Assembly: GCA_034111645.1 (NCBI GenBank)
Contig: JAWUWW010000011.1
Location: 1-64,000 of the forward strand
Source: CANLBN01 sp034111645
GTDB taxonomy: Bacteria > Pseudomonadota > Gammaproteobacteria > Pseudomonadales > Cellvibrionaceae
Reading direction: 5' to 3'
DNA: 64,000 nucleotides
Every line of letters starts with the position of its first letter. Position 1 is the first letter of the stretch. The notes beneath the pieces were generated by a model, which saw only the letters and a list, made by a program, of their open reading frames with translations, was not told the origin of the DNA and did not search any database. The translations under genes were made by a program, and so were the position numbers. Of the stretch, positions 1-8,150 are shown one piece after another.

Positions 1-643
1 AAACGAGGAATTCAATAAAGGGGTGGCTCAACCAAACCAATCTAAAAGGTGACGACTATCTATTTCATAGCAGGTGCCAATCTTCCACCCATATAACTAC
101 CCGGCAATATGCCAGGCTGGTAAAAAATTCGGTGGCGATGATAGCACTTGATCCATCCATATATGGAACCCATTCGATGCGACGAACTAAAGCTACGCTC
201 ATCTACAAACAAACCAAGAACTTCGAGCTGTTCAAATACTACTGGGACATACAAAGCTTGAAAGTACAGTTAGGTATCTGGGAGTCGAAGTTGATGACGC
301 AGCCGCAAAGAAAATCAACCTTATCATCTTCAACAAAGCTTCTAGCAACTTGAATCACGCGTAAACTTTTGGAGCGGGGATCACCAATTAGCACCTTAAA
401 ATCAAACTCAGAATTTGGCCAATAACGTTTGATATCTGCTTCAGCAATTTTTATTGCTGCTACACTATCTTCACCATATAAAGCACCAGAGCCTACCAAT
501 GGGTAAAGGCAGCCAATTTTTATAGTTTTAGCTTTTGAAACGATGTCGGCACTTACTGATAAATGACTAAAAGCAAGCGTCATTAATATAAGTAGGCTTA
601 TCAAGCTACCACTAGCGCTGACATTATTAAATACTGGTTTCAT
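1..643 (-). pseudogene. Broken periplasmic ABC substrate-binding protein (branched-chain amino acid/urea-amide type)
   Basis: Only 239-643 reads as a coherent start of the protein. It has a signal peptide (about residues 1-32, ending SVSA) followed by IKIGCLYPLVGSGALYGED, the typical N-terminus of Peripla_BP_6 receptors, and continues through VARSFVEDDKVDFLCG. Near position 290-305 the frame collapses into a short non-homologous tail and stops. Family-like residues (for example LYVPVVFEQLE in the frame open at 60-254) reappear in other frames, but I cannot rebuild a full receptor. Such proteins are normally about 380-420 residues and bind amino acids, urea or short amides in the periplasm. 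The gene begins 12 bases after the response regulator and probably shares its operon. Either a real pseudogene or poor sequence at a contig end; the ligand is unknown. Confidence 0.6.
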
Positions 644-655
644 TCAATATCTGCT

Positions 656-1993
656 TTATTCAATACCTAGTTTTTGAATACGTCTTTTTAATGCATGACG
701 TGAAATACCTAATTTTTCTGCAGCCAAACCTTTCTTTCCATCATTTTCAACCAAAGCTTGTAAAACTAAATCTCGCTCTGCATCTGCTAGAGTATCTTTA
801 ATAGTATTTTCTTTACTTTTATTTATATTCCATAAATCTGTCGGCAATCTTTCTTTCGAGATTAATTCACCAGGATAAAGAATAGTTAAGCGTTCGATAA
901 TATTTTTTAATTCTCGAACATTTCCCGGCCAATGATAATCATTAAAAATGTTACGTACTTCTTCTGTAAACATTATTGGATAACTACCTTCACGATTAGA
1001 AAGATACTCTGCAAAGAAATTTGCCAACAAGCACACATCTTTACCGCGTAACCTTAAGGCAGGAATCTCTATGGGTATGACCATTAAACGAAAATATAGA
1101 TCCTTCCTAAAAGTACCTGCATCTACGCTTTCGGATAAATCTTGATTAGTGGCAGCTATGACTCTGACATTGGCCTTTTTTTCTCTTGGCGACCCGATTG
1201 GGCGATAAGTCCATGACTCTAATAGCGTAAGAAGTTTTGCTTGCAGGGGTAACGCCAGCTCTCCTATCTCATCTAAAAAAAGGGTTCCATTTTCTGCAAT
1301 CTCGACTAAGCCTGCTCTTGTTGAGCTCGCGCCAGTATAGGCACCTTTTACAACGCCAAACAACTCAGCTTCTATTAATTGCTCTGGTAATGATGCACAG
1401 TTAATTTCTACAAAGGGAGAATCTTCAGCGCTATTTTTTTTATGAATTTCTCGTGCAACCATTGTTTTTCCTACCCCGGTTTCACCAGAGAGTAAGATAA
1501 TTTTGGCTTTACTTTGTGCGATTTGATCAACAACTTCGTTAAGCTTTTTCATTTTAAAGCTGACGCCAATAAAATTATTTATCGCTGCATCTTTTTCACG
1601 AAGATAACGCACTTCAGTTTTAATTTTTTTTCTTGATATAGTCTCGCCCACCAAGAGTATGAGCTCATCAACATCAAAAGGTTTTGTTAAATAGTCAGCG
1701 GCTCCAATCTTCATCGCGCTAACAGCATCTTTAGTATCACCATAAGCAGACATCATAATTATTGGAGTATCTGGCATATTTTTTTTAATGCGTTTTAAGA
1801 CATCAAGACCAGAAAAGTCTGGCAATTTTACATCAAGCAAAATAATATCTGGGCGTTCATCTTCGGCCATTTTAAAACCGCTTTCGCCGTCATAAGCTTC
1901 GATACAATCAATTTTTGATTGACCAAGAGCAAACGAGATTGATTTAGCAAGATTCACTTCATCTTCAATAATAAGACAATTTATATTACCCAT
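656..1993 (-). CDS. Sigma-54-dependent response regulator, NtrC family
   Basis: A 445-residue activator with three domains in the usual order. The receiver domain has acidic residues near 10-12, phospho-acceptor D54 and the LTKP lysine near 104. The AAA+ domain has Walker A GETGVGKT at 170-177, the sigma-54 contact loop as GAYTGA at 217-222 (a common variant of GAFTGA) and Walker B TLFLDE at 237-242. A Fis-type helix-turn-helix occupies about 420-445. It should bind a dyad site upstream of a -24/-12 promoter and activate transcription when phosphorylated by the kinase encoded just upstream. It reads intact, unlike both neighbours. The target genes are not known; the nested inverted repeat at 4094-4149 is a candidate binding site. 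Confidence 0.93.
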   Translation of the reverse strand: MGNINCLIIEDEVNLAKSISFALGQSKIDCIEAYDGESGFKMAEDERPDIILLDVKLPDFSGLDVLKRIKKNMPDTPIIMMSAYGDTKDAVSAMKIGAADYLTKPFDVDELILLVGETISRKKIKTEVRYLREKDAAINNFIGVSFKMKKLNEVVDQIAQSKAKIILLSGETGVGKTMVAREIHKKNSAEDSPFVEINCASLPEQLIEAELFGVVKGAYTGASSTRAGLVEIAENGTLFLDEIGELALPLQAKLLTLLESWTYRPIGSPREKKANVRVIAATNQDLSESVDAGTFRKDLYFRLMVIPIEIPALRLRGKDVCLLANFFAEYLSNREGSYPIMFTEEVRNIFNDYHWPGNVRELKNIIERLTILYPGELISKERLPTDLWNINKSKENTIKDTLADAERDLVLQALVENDGKKGLAAEKLGISRHALKRRIQKLGIE

Positions 1994-2008
1994 TAATATC
2001 AGCCATTT

Positions 2009-3637
2009 TTATAATTTTATTTCTGGAAACGCAATAGTAACAACTGTACCTTTGCCATTTCACTCTCAATATCTAATGAGCCATTATTTACATTTACTAA
2101 CTGCGTACATATTGATAAACCCAGTCCTGTTCCTGATTTTTTTGTTGTAAAAAAGGGGACTTGAACTTTTTCTAAGGCCTCTTCTGTAATTCCAATCCCT
2201 GTATCGGTAATTATTAAATACACATAATCCTTGTCACGATGCGCACGTAAAGTTAAGTGGCCACCATCTGGCATTGACTGTAAAGAATTTAAAACTAAGT
2301 TCATTAATATTTGACTAAAATGCGCAGGATCAACAAAAATTTTAACTGATAAATCTCCTAACTTACTTATTTTTACATTGTTTTTTAGTGCCGATGTTGA
2401 AATCAATACAATTATTTTATGCAACGCTTCATCGACGAGCACTTCCGTTTTATGCGGCTCTCGAGGGCGTGCATAGTTCATAAACTCTTCTACAATTGAA
2501 TCGGTCCGAACAACCTCACCGCTAATAACTTTTAGCATCTCTTTGCGATCAAGGTCTTTTTCTGATCGTAACAAACCATGAACTGTTGTATGGATAGTTG
2601 ATAACGGGTTTCTAATTTCATGAGCAATACCTGTTGCCAATATTCCTATAGATACTGCCTTTCCGCATAAACCCTTGTTGCTATCATCTTTTTTAGCTGT
2701 CTGCTCATATCATTAAAAGCACGCGCTAGACTTCCTAATTCTCCTACGCCAGTTTCTGGGACAAGTGTAGTTAAATCACCATTCGCTATTGCCTGCGCAC
2801 CATCTTTTAAAGGCAATATCATACGGGCAATACGTTTTGACATATTTAAAAACAACCAAGTCACACCAAGAGCCGAAATTAACACAATAAATAACAGCCA
2901 AAATCTATTATTTGATTGATTGCTAATATCTTCGCTACTTTGAAGAGCTATGCTCCAACCTGGCAAAAAGTCTTCAGATTTTGCAATTATGTTTGTCGGT
3001 TGTTTAGGGTGGCCGATAATCGATAAAGCTCCATTATCAGGAGTGAGGAATAACGGCTCATAAATACCCTTTAAAAATAGTGGCGTAGCCTGCTCTGTCA
3101 TCGAAGCTAAGCGGATCTTTAAACCTAATATTCCAATAATATTACCGTCTCTTATTACTTGTTTTTTTATTAATAACCATCCGGGATAACCGTCTCCGGG
3201 TAACACTAATTGCATTTCTTCTATTTGCCTAGCGTTAATATTATTTAAATTTTCGATATTTATTTGTAACTGACTTGACCAAGTTGGGAATGCTCTAAGA
3301 AATATTCCTTTTGAATCATATAGTAATAACTGTAAATATCGGCGTCTTCAATTTTTGAATAAATTAAGTCTAATAATTCTGGGGGTATTTTTTTGTCTAC
3401 ATTATTGACTAAAACCGAGGCGACTTCTGGCAAATCAGCAACATCATCTAAACGCATGTTTTGTTCATAGATAAAATTATTTGTTTTTACAAATGTAGCT
3501 TGTAAATCGCTGTTGATTCTCTCTAAATATAATCGATCTCTTAATTCAGAACTATGATGGTCATAAAGCGTAGCAATTAATAACAATGGCAATATAGCAA
3601 TAGCAAGAGAAATCCATAGGTAACGCTTAACAATCAC
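2009..3637 (-). pseudogene. Sensor histidine kinase (periplasmic sensor-HAMP-HisKA-HATPase), three frameshifts
   Basis: Read on the minus strand, three pieces (3260-3637, 2646-3215, 2017-2640) plus a short tail form one kinase. Piece one has an N-terminal membrane segment and a periplasmic Cache-like sensor. Piece two continues the sensor (LLYDSKGIFLRAFPTW in the corrected frame), then a second membrane segment and HAMP. Piece three carries the H-box GIAHEIRNPL, an N-box and the GTGLGLSI G-box. Adding one base near 3335 (T run), near 2655 (G) and near 2055 (G run) gives a continuous protein of about 543 residues ending GKGTVVTIAFPEIKL with its stop at 2009-2011. It lies directly upstream of the response regulator, its likely partner. 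The lesions may be sequencing errors. If real, the sensor is inactive while the regulator survives. Confidence 0.85.
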
Positions 3638-4506
3638 CAGACGACCAAAATCAAAAAATATTTACCACCCCAAGACCACTAGCTTGTGACAATTTATTTT
3701 TTTATGTGCTGATAAACTCACGTTAATATTTCTCTAATTTTTTTTAAGTACAACTACATCGATATATTTAGTTGTACTTTATGGGGTTATTGGCAATTCT
3801 AAACAACAATGTGATTACGTTAACAGCAGCACATAAATTTTTATTCTAATCTATTCAAGCCCAATATTTTTTTATGCTTATTTACCTCTGTAAGGCTTAT
3901 TTAAAGTTAAAACTGAGTAACAATTTTTACATATTCTTTTAATATTAGTTAATAAATATACTTATTAACACTATTTTTTAATATTTAAAAAACCACTAAA
4001 ATAGATGCATTTTTCATACCAACTAACCATAAGATTTAAAATCCTTAAGTTTTCGCTATTTTTTTGAAGGACCTAGATACTGATATTGCTTATATGAGCG
4101 AAATCGCTCATTTTGGCTCATTTATGAGCGATTTCGCTCATAAATGAGCTTGGTAATTGATTTTTTAAAAACAACCTCGCCTATATAACGTTATTAGGTT
4201 CAATAGCAATAAGGGCTGGTAGCGTTGATCTTACTTTACTCCTATACTTTCGGATTGCCTGACTAATCATTATCAATAAGCGCCCAGTTAATAACCATTT
4301 TAATGCTGGCATGTTAATGTTAAAAACTCTAATTAGTTGATTAATTTTTTGATGGTAATATTTCTTATTTGCTTTTTAAATTTGGCATATTAGCTTTTTG
4401 AGTTACCTATAAAATATTTTATTGACCCGAATTTAATTAGCATTTAACTTTTACGGATATATTTTTTCTCGTCTGCGTGTAACGAGTAACAGCAAGAATA
4501 AAAAAG
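3638..4506. other. Gene-free AT-rich intergenic region
   Basis: This 869-base gap separates the divergent kinase operon and the yeeE gene. I see no credible coding region. It holds the nested inverted repeat at 4094-4149. A 15-base stretch at 4261-4275 matches the Fur consensus only loosely. I looked for a -24/-12 sigma-54 promoter (GG, ten bases, GC) on both strands and did not find a convincing one by eye. Confidence 0.6.
4094..4149. promoter_or_regulatory. Nested inverted repeat, candidate regulator-binding site
   Basis: ATGAGCGAAATCGCTCAT at 4094-4111 is repeated as its exact reverse complement ATGAGCGATTTCGCTCAT at 4124-4141. The 12-base spacer contains a further GCTCAT, and AATGAGC follows at 4143-4149. 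Each 18-base arm is itself a near-palindrome with half-sites ATGAGCG and CGCTCAT. The array therefore offers several overlapping dyads. It sits about 460 bases upstream of the kinase start and about 360 bases upstream of yeeE, a range that suits an enhancer for an NtrC-family activator such as the one at 656-1993. That link is inference. As RNA it could also form a strong hairpin. Confidence 0.5.
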
Positions 4507-5586
4507 GTGCTTGATGTGAACATCGAAGAACTTATTGACACATGGGGCAATCCAAATATTTCAGTCTTTTTTGGCTTATTTGTTGGTCTTTTATTTGGCG
4601 TTTTTGCTCAACAAAGTAGATTTTGCCTTCGCGCTGCTTGCGTTGAGTTTTGGCGAGGCAAAGCAAAATCTAAATTTGCGATTTGGCTTTTCACATTTTC
4701 TGCGGCACTTATTGCCACTCAATTACTGATTACAACGTCATTTTTAGATAGCAACAACATTCGTCAGTTAAATGCCATAGGCTCAATGTCTGGCGCGATT
4801 ATTGGTGGCTTATTATTTGGCTCTGGAATGATTCAGGCAAGAGGTTGCGCGAGTCGATTGTTGGTGCTTTCTGCAACAGGCAACCTTAGAGCATTAATTG
4901 CAGGTCTTGTAATCACTCTTGTCGCTCAAGCCTCACTAAGAGGTGGATTGTCTCCACTTAGAGAATCTTTATCTAACCTTTGGTTGTTACCCGCTTATCA
5001 AAGAGGCTTTTCAAATTTTTTGCCCAATTATGGGGGCTTAATTCTAGGTATAATTTTATTAATTATTGGTTTTATTTATGCCGTAAAGTACGGCTTAAAT
5101 CGATGGCAAGGTATCGCCGCGCTGTTAACGGGATTGTGTATCGCTTTGGGTTGGTTTTTAACATCTTGGCATGCAAATAATACGTTTGATATTATTGCTA
5201 TAAAAAGTATAAGTTTTACTGGCCCTTCCGCAGATACTTTAATGGGACTAATTAATCATCCAAGCCTACCTTTTAGTTTTGATGTTGGCTTAGTGCCTGG
5301 TGTTTTTCTTGGGGCATTTTTTGCATCTGTATTAACAAAACAGTTTGAATGGCAGCAATTTACTCAAGAGACTAGACAATCTAGATACCTGATTGGCGCC
5401 AGCATGATGGGTTTTGGAAGCATGCTTGCTGGTGGCTGCGCTGTTGGTGCAGGAGTAACGGGCGGTTCGTTACTTTCTGTGACTGCATGGTTGGCATTAT
5501 TTTTTATGTGGTTAGGAGCAGGCATTACCGATTGGTTAGTCGATAACCCAAAAGGAGTTTATGGAGAGTTTGAGCCGGCTAAATGA
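4507..5586 (+). CDS. YeeE/YedE family inner-membrane sulfur transporter
   Basis: A 359-residue, highly hydrophobic protein with about nine to ten membrane segments. Conserved cysteines of the YeeE/YedE family are visible: QQSRFCLRAAC (C40, C45), GMIQARGCASR (C114) and MLAGGCAVGAG (C311). In the studied member TsuA (YeeE), cysteines in comparable motifs pass thiosulfate across the membrane, so uptake of thiosulfate or another reduced sulfur compound is likely. The start chosen is GTG at 4507; a second in-frame GTG at 4516 is possible. The next gene is convergent, and an exported DsrE-like protein lies within 1.5 kb, which supports a sulfur role. The exact substrate cannot be read from the sequence. 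Confidence 0.85.
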   Translation: MLDVNIEELIDTWGNPNISVFFGLFVGLLFGVFAQQSRFCLRAACVEFWRGKAKSKFAIWLFTFSAALIATQLLITTSFLDSNNIRQLNAIGSMSGAIIGGLLFGSGMIQARGCASRLLVLSATGNLRALIAGLVITLVAQASLRGGLSPLRESLSNLWLLPAYQRGFSNFLPNYGGLILGIILLIIGFIYAVKYGLNRWQGIAALLTGLCIALGWFLTSWHANNTFDIIAIKSISFTGPSADTLMGLINHPSLPFSFDVGLVPGVFLGAFFASVLTKQFEWQQFTQETRQSRYLIGASMMGFGSMLAGGCAVGAGVTGGSLLSVTAWLALFFMWLGAGITDWLVDNPKGVYGEFEPAK

Positions 5587-5668
5587 AAATTTTCAAAACA
5601 AAATTATTAATATAAACTCTTTACATAAACTCTAATTTTGTAGCCTAAAGATAACCATTAAAAGCAAA

Positions 5669-6205
5669 CTATTCAGTTGTGACATCAAGCGACTTGTTGT
5701 GGTTTTGATGCCAATCGGCAACGACTTTTCTAGCGGCTTTTGCCTGACCTGGGCTTCTACCTGTTAATATTTTACTCGTCGTCGTTATGAAAATATTCAC
5801 AAGCCATGAAACAACAGAAAAACCTACAATTAACCATGCATATACTGCATTATCGATATTGTCGGCAACGGTGTACCAAAAAACGCTAATTAAAATCAAG
5901 ACTTGCACTATAATAGCTTGCCAACCCCATAGCATTCTAATAACACCAAAAAAATCTGACATTTTATTTTTAAATAACTCACTATTAAATTTTTCAGTGT
6001 AAAACTCCATTAATGTTTGCGCGTGCTCTTCTTTATTTAAGTCGCTGGCGCTAATTTTAATGCCCGAGGTTACTGATACTTCGTTAGCCATCTGCTTTGT
6101 AGTTTTTTCTTGCTCCCACGCATTAAACAACATGAGCACATAACCAAATATTAAATAGACGACAACTGACCCTAAAATGTGCGCGATGCCAATGAGGATT
6201 TCCAT
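5669..6205 (-). CDS. Uncharacterised membrane protein
   Basis: A 178-residue protein whose family I do not recognise. It has one hydrophobic segment at the N-terminus (about residues 4-27). A polar, charged stretch with many Lys and Glu follows (about 30-95). Two hydrophobic segments lie at about 97-145, and the tail is basic with many Ala/Lys and ends HNKSLDVTTE. There are no catalytic motifs and no cysteines. It lies between the convergent yeeE gene and a DsrE-like gene on the same strand, so a part in sulfur handling is possible but unsupported beyond location. Confidence 0.7.
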   Translation of the reverse strand: MEILIGIAHILGSVVVYLIFGYVLMLFNAWEQEKTTKQMANEVSVTSGIKISASDLNKEEHAQTLMEFYTEKFNSELFKNKMSDFFGVIRMLWGWQAIIVQVLILISVFWYTVADNIDNAVYAWLIVGFSVVSWLVNIFITTTSKILTGRSPGQAKAARKVVADWHQNHNKSLDVTTE

Positions 6206-6532
6206 ACTTATATTCTCTTAAGCAACTTTAATTAAAAGTCTGTAATGACGCATCTTATTGATTGTATCTATGATTAGTATTTATTGATTAAAATTTATTT
6301 AAGCAACAATAATTAGCCTTTCATAAAAATCAGTTAATTTATAAAAAAAATTAATAATTGGATGATAAGGGCCAAGAATTTTATCAGCAAATTGGGTTAT
6401 GAAAAAACAGGTAGGATTAATAAACTCATCTAATAGTAATCAGCTAAACTTATCGTCATTCTGGTTAACACTTATTCTCGCTAAGGCGAGAATAAGTGTT
6501 AACTAAGAGTCTACTAATTAAATTGTTATGGG
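6206..6532. other. Intergenic region with a long perfect hairpin
   Basis: This 327-base gap lies between the unknown membrane-protein gene and the dsrE-like gene, both on the minus strand. Apart from the hairpin at 6464-6503 it is simple AT-rich sequence with no open frame worth reporting. Confidence 0.6.
6464..6503 (-). terminator. Perfect 18-bp stem-loop after the DsrE-like gene
   Basis: GTTAACACTTATTCTCGC (6464-6481) is followed by the loop TAAG and the exact complement GCGAGAATAAGTGTTAAC (6486-6503). It begins 30 bases past the stop codon of the gene at 6533-6985, so a terminator is the simplest reading. There is no run of T on either strand, which is unusual for an intrinsic terminator. 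The length and perfection would also suit an mRNA-stabilising hairpin or a dispersed palindromic repeat. Confidence 0.55.
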
Positions 6533-6985
6533 CTATGGGCGAATATATGAGTAGCCTTGCTCTTGCAACTCCATTATGCGCAAAACACCAGCTTCAACTA
6601 TACCTACGCCATCAACTAGCTGCACTTTTTTACCCGTTTTTTTCTCGATACCCGTCATGGTGTTAGCGCAGGCACTAAAAATAATATCTTGCATCGCTAA
6701 GCCTGGCACTCGTTTTGATGCTGGGCTGTTAGGCGTCAACATAGATAAGCCAGGACCATACGCGACTATTTCGATAGTGATGTTATCTTGCCCTAATGCC
6801 TGCTGAAGGTTGACGGCATTGTTCATGGCAATGTTTTGCGTTGTTACATCGTCGGTGCTTACCTGAATCACAATTTTGCGCGCTGCGTCAGCAAAGACAG
6901 CTTGCGAGCCTAGCATTAATATAAATACTACGACCAAACGTGTGATCAATATTTTAGGTGTTTTTGTTGTTATTATTAGTTTCAT
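6533..6985 (-). CDS. Exported DsrE-like protein
   Basis: A 150-residue protein with an N-terminal signal or anchor segment (about residues 14-33, ending VFADA) and a DsrE/DsrF-like domain. Typical features are KIVIQVSTDD near the start of the mature part, NAVNLQQALG, IEIVAYGPGLSML and a cysteine in FSACANTM, followed by KVQLVDGVGIVEAGVLRIMELQEQG. Cytoplasmic DsrE proteins carry sulfur in relay reactions; exported relatives of this length are common near sulfur-oxidation and sulfur-transport genes. The single retained cysteine could carry a persulfide (inference). A GGAG ribosome site lies just upstream of the ATG, directly below the palindrome at 7000-7026. Confidence 0.8.
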   Translation of the reverse strand: MKLIITTKTPKILITRLVVVFILMLGSQAVFADAARKIVIQVSTDDVTTQNIAMNNAVNLQQALGQDNITIEIVAYGPGLSMLTPNSPASKRVPGLAMQDIIFSACANTMTGIEKKTGKKVQLVDGVGIVEAGVLRIMELQEQGYSYIRP

Positions 6986-6999
6986 TTTTGTCTCCAGAA

Positions 7000-7026
7000 A
7001 TAGATCATGTAAGATACATGATCTAT
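7000..7026 (-). promoter_or_regulatory. Perfect 12-bp palindrome next to the DsrE-like start
   Basis: ATAGATCATGTA (7000-7011), AGA, TACATGATCTAT (7015-7026). On the minus strand it lies 30 bases after the ycjF stop and immediately upstream of the ribosome site of the DsrE-like gene. It could be a repressor operator, a hairpin masking the ribosome site, or the ycjF terminator. The sequence alone does not decide. Confidence 0.45.
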
Positions 7027-7055
7027 TTATTTTGCCATAACTTACTGTCAGTTTG

Positions 7056-8150
7056 CTATAAACTTTTGCGTTTTAGCTTGCTTGCAATTTGCGGCAGTAT
7101 TGCAGCAAGCTTTACGGGCTTCGCAGTAAACTCACAGGGCCTGCTAACCTGCATTGCAGCAATGCCAATTTTTGCCGTATAAACACTTGCGCCTAAACCT
7201 TGCGCAATTCGGGTGCTGGCTATACCAACAATACTAACTACCCCCATCTGTTCTAATAATTCGTCGATCATCACTTCACTGACGGCTATAAAGGCTAATT
7301 GATGAATAACTTTTTTAAGCAACTTGATGCGATTAAGCCTAGATGGACGCATACCGTAAACCTGTGCTACATCATCGATCATTTTCATCACTCGCCACAG
7401 CGCCAGCACTATATCAACAATCGCCCAAGGGCTCGCCGCCACTACTATGCCGGTTTGCGTGCTATATCGGCTCACTCTGTTGAGAGCCTCTTGATCAAGA
7501 GGTTGCAGAAAAACAGCATCAATATGCGCTAAAAGCTCTCGGTCGTTGGCATAATCAGGCAAGCAATCTATGCAACGCTGAAAGTGTATAGCGTGTGGTT
7601 TATTGGCATAAAATACGCTGAGTTGCTCAATAAAATGCTGGCCATTATTAACGCCACTATTTAACGCTAGCTCGCTTGCCTCATCCCTTATAGCCTCTAA
7701 AGCACGCTCGTCTTTTTGATTTTTAAAAAAATTAACAACAAGACTAAGCCCCAATAAAAGCACAATACTTAACAACACTATTAAAAGTGCAGCTAGCAGC
7801 CAATGCTGATTGCCTACAAAGACAGTAAGCTCATAAAGCTGCCTGCCGACTATGGCAACAAATACCGCAACCACCGAATAGAAAAAAGACTTTAGCCCTT
7901 TTATCGGCAATGCCTCTAATTTAAGACTCGAATATTCGGACACGCTAGGAAGGCGCTCGCCAGCGGTAATTGACTCTGGAATTTCAGTATGGCTGTTACG
8001 TGCTTGAGGAGTAAATATTTTTGCTTGTCGTGTTGCGCTATTGTTTTCGCTTGCTGTTTTATTTGGCTCAAAGCTTCGGCCTTGCTTGCGCTCGGATGGC
8101 TTTTTATTAGCTGGCGTTTTATAAGATTTTTTTTGCTCGGTCATTGGCAT
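7056..8150 (-). CDS. ycjF: YcjF family inner-membrane protein (DUF697)
   Basis: A 364-residue protein with a long polar N-terminus rich in Lys, Ser and Glu (about 1-85) and two hydrophobic segments at about 90-112 and 120-145. A cytoplasmic helical region follows, and the DUF697-type C-terminus contains RPSRLNRIKLLKKVIHQL and GIASTRIAQGLGASVYTAKIG. It overlaps the end of ycjX by 10 bases, so the two are translationally coupled, as in enterobacteria where ycjXF lie next to the phage-shock genes. No psp genes are seen here. The function is poorly known; a role with YcjX at the stressed membrane is inferred. Confidence 0.88.
   Translation of the reverse strand: MPMTEQKKSYKTPANKKPSERKQGRSFEPNKTASENNSATRQAKIFTPQARNSHTEIPESITAGERLPSVSEYSSLKLEALPIKGLKSFFYSVVAVFVAIVGRQLYELTVFVGNQHWLLAALLIVLLSIVLLLGLSLVVNFFKNQKDERALEAIRDEASELALNSGVNNGQHFIEQLSVFYANKPHAIHFQRCIDCLPDYANDRELLAHIDAVFLQPLDQEALNRVSRYSTQTGIVVAASPWAIVDIVLALWRVMKMIDDVAQVYGMRPSRLNRIKLLKKVIHQLAFIAVSEVMIDELLEQMGVVSIVGIASTRIAQGLGASVYTAKIGIAAMQVSRPCEFTAKPVKLAAILPQIASKLKRKSL

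Noticed and set aside
4261..4275. Fur-like sequence GACTAATCATTATCA
   Set aside because: Twelve of fifteen matches in an AT-rich region is weak, the first half-site is poor, and it is about 230 bases from the nearest start codon.
3638..4506. A -24/-12 sigma-54 promoter for the genes flanking the nested repeats
   Set aside because: TGGCA-like starts exist (for example near 4308 and 4383) but none has the GC of the -12 element ten bases after the GG.
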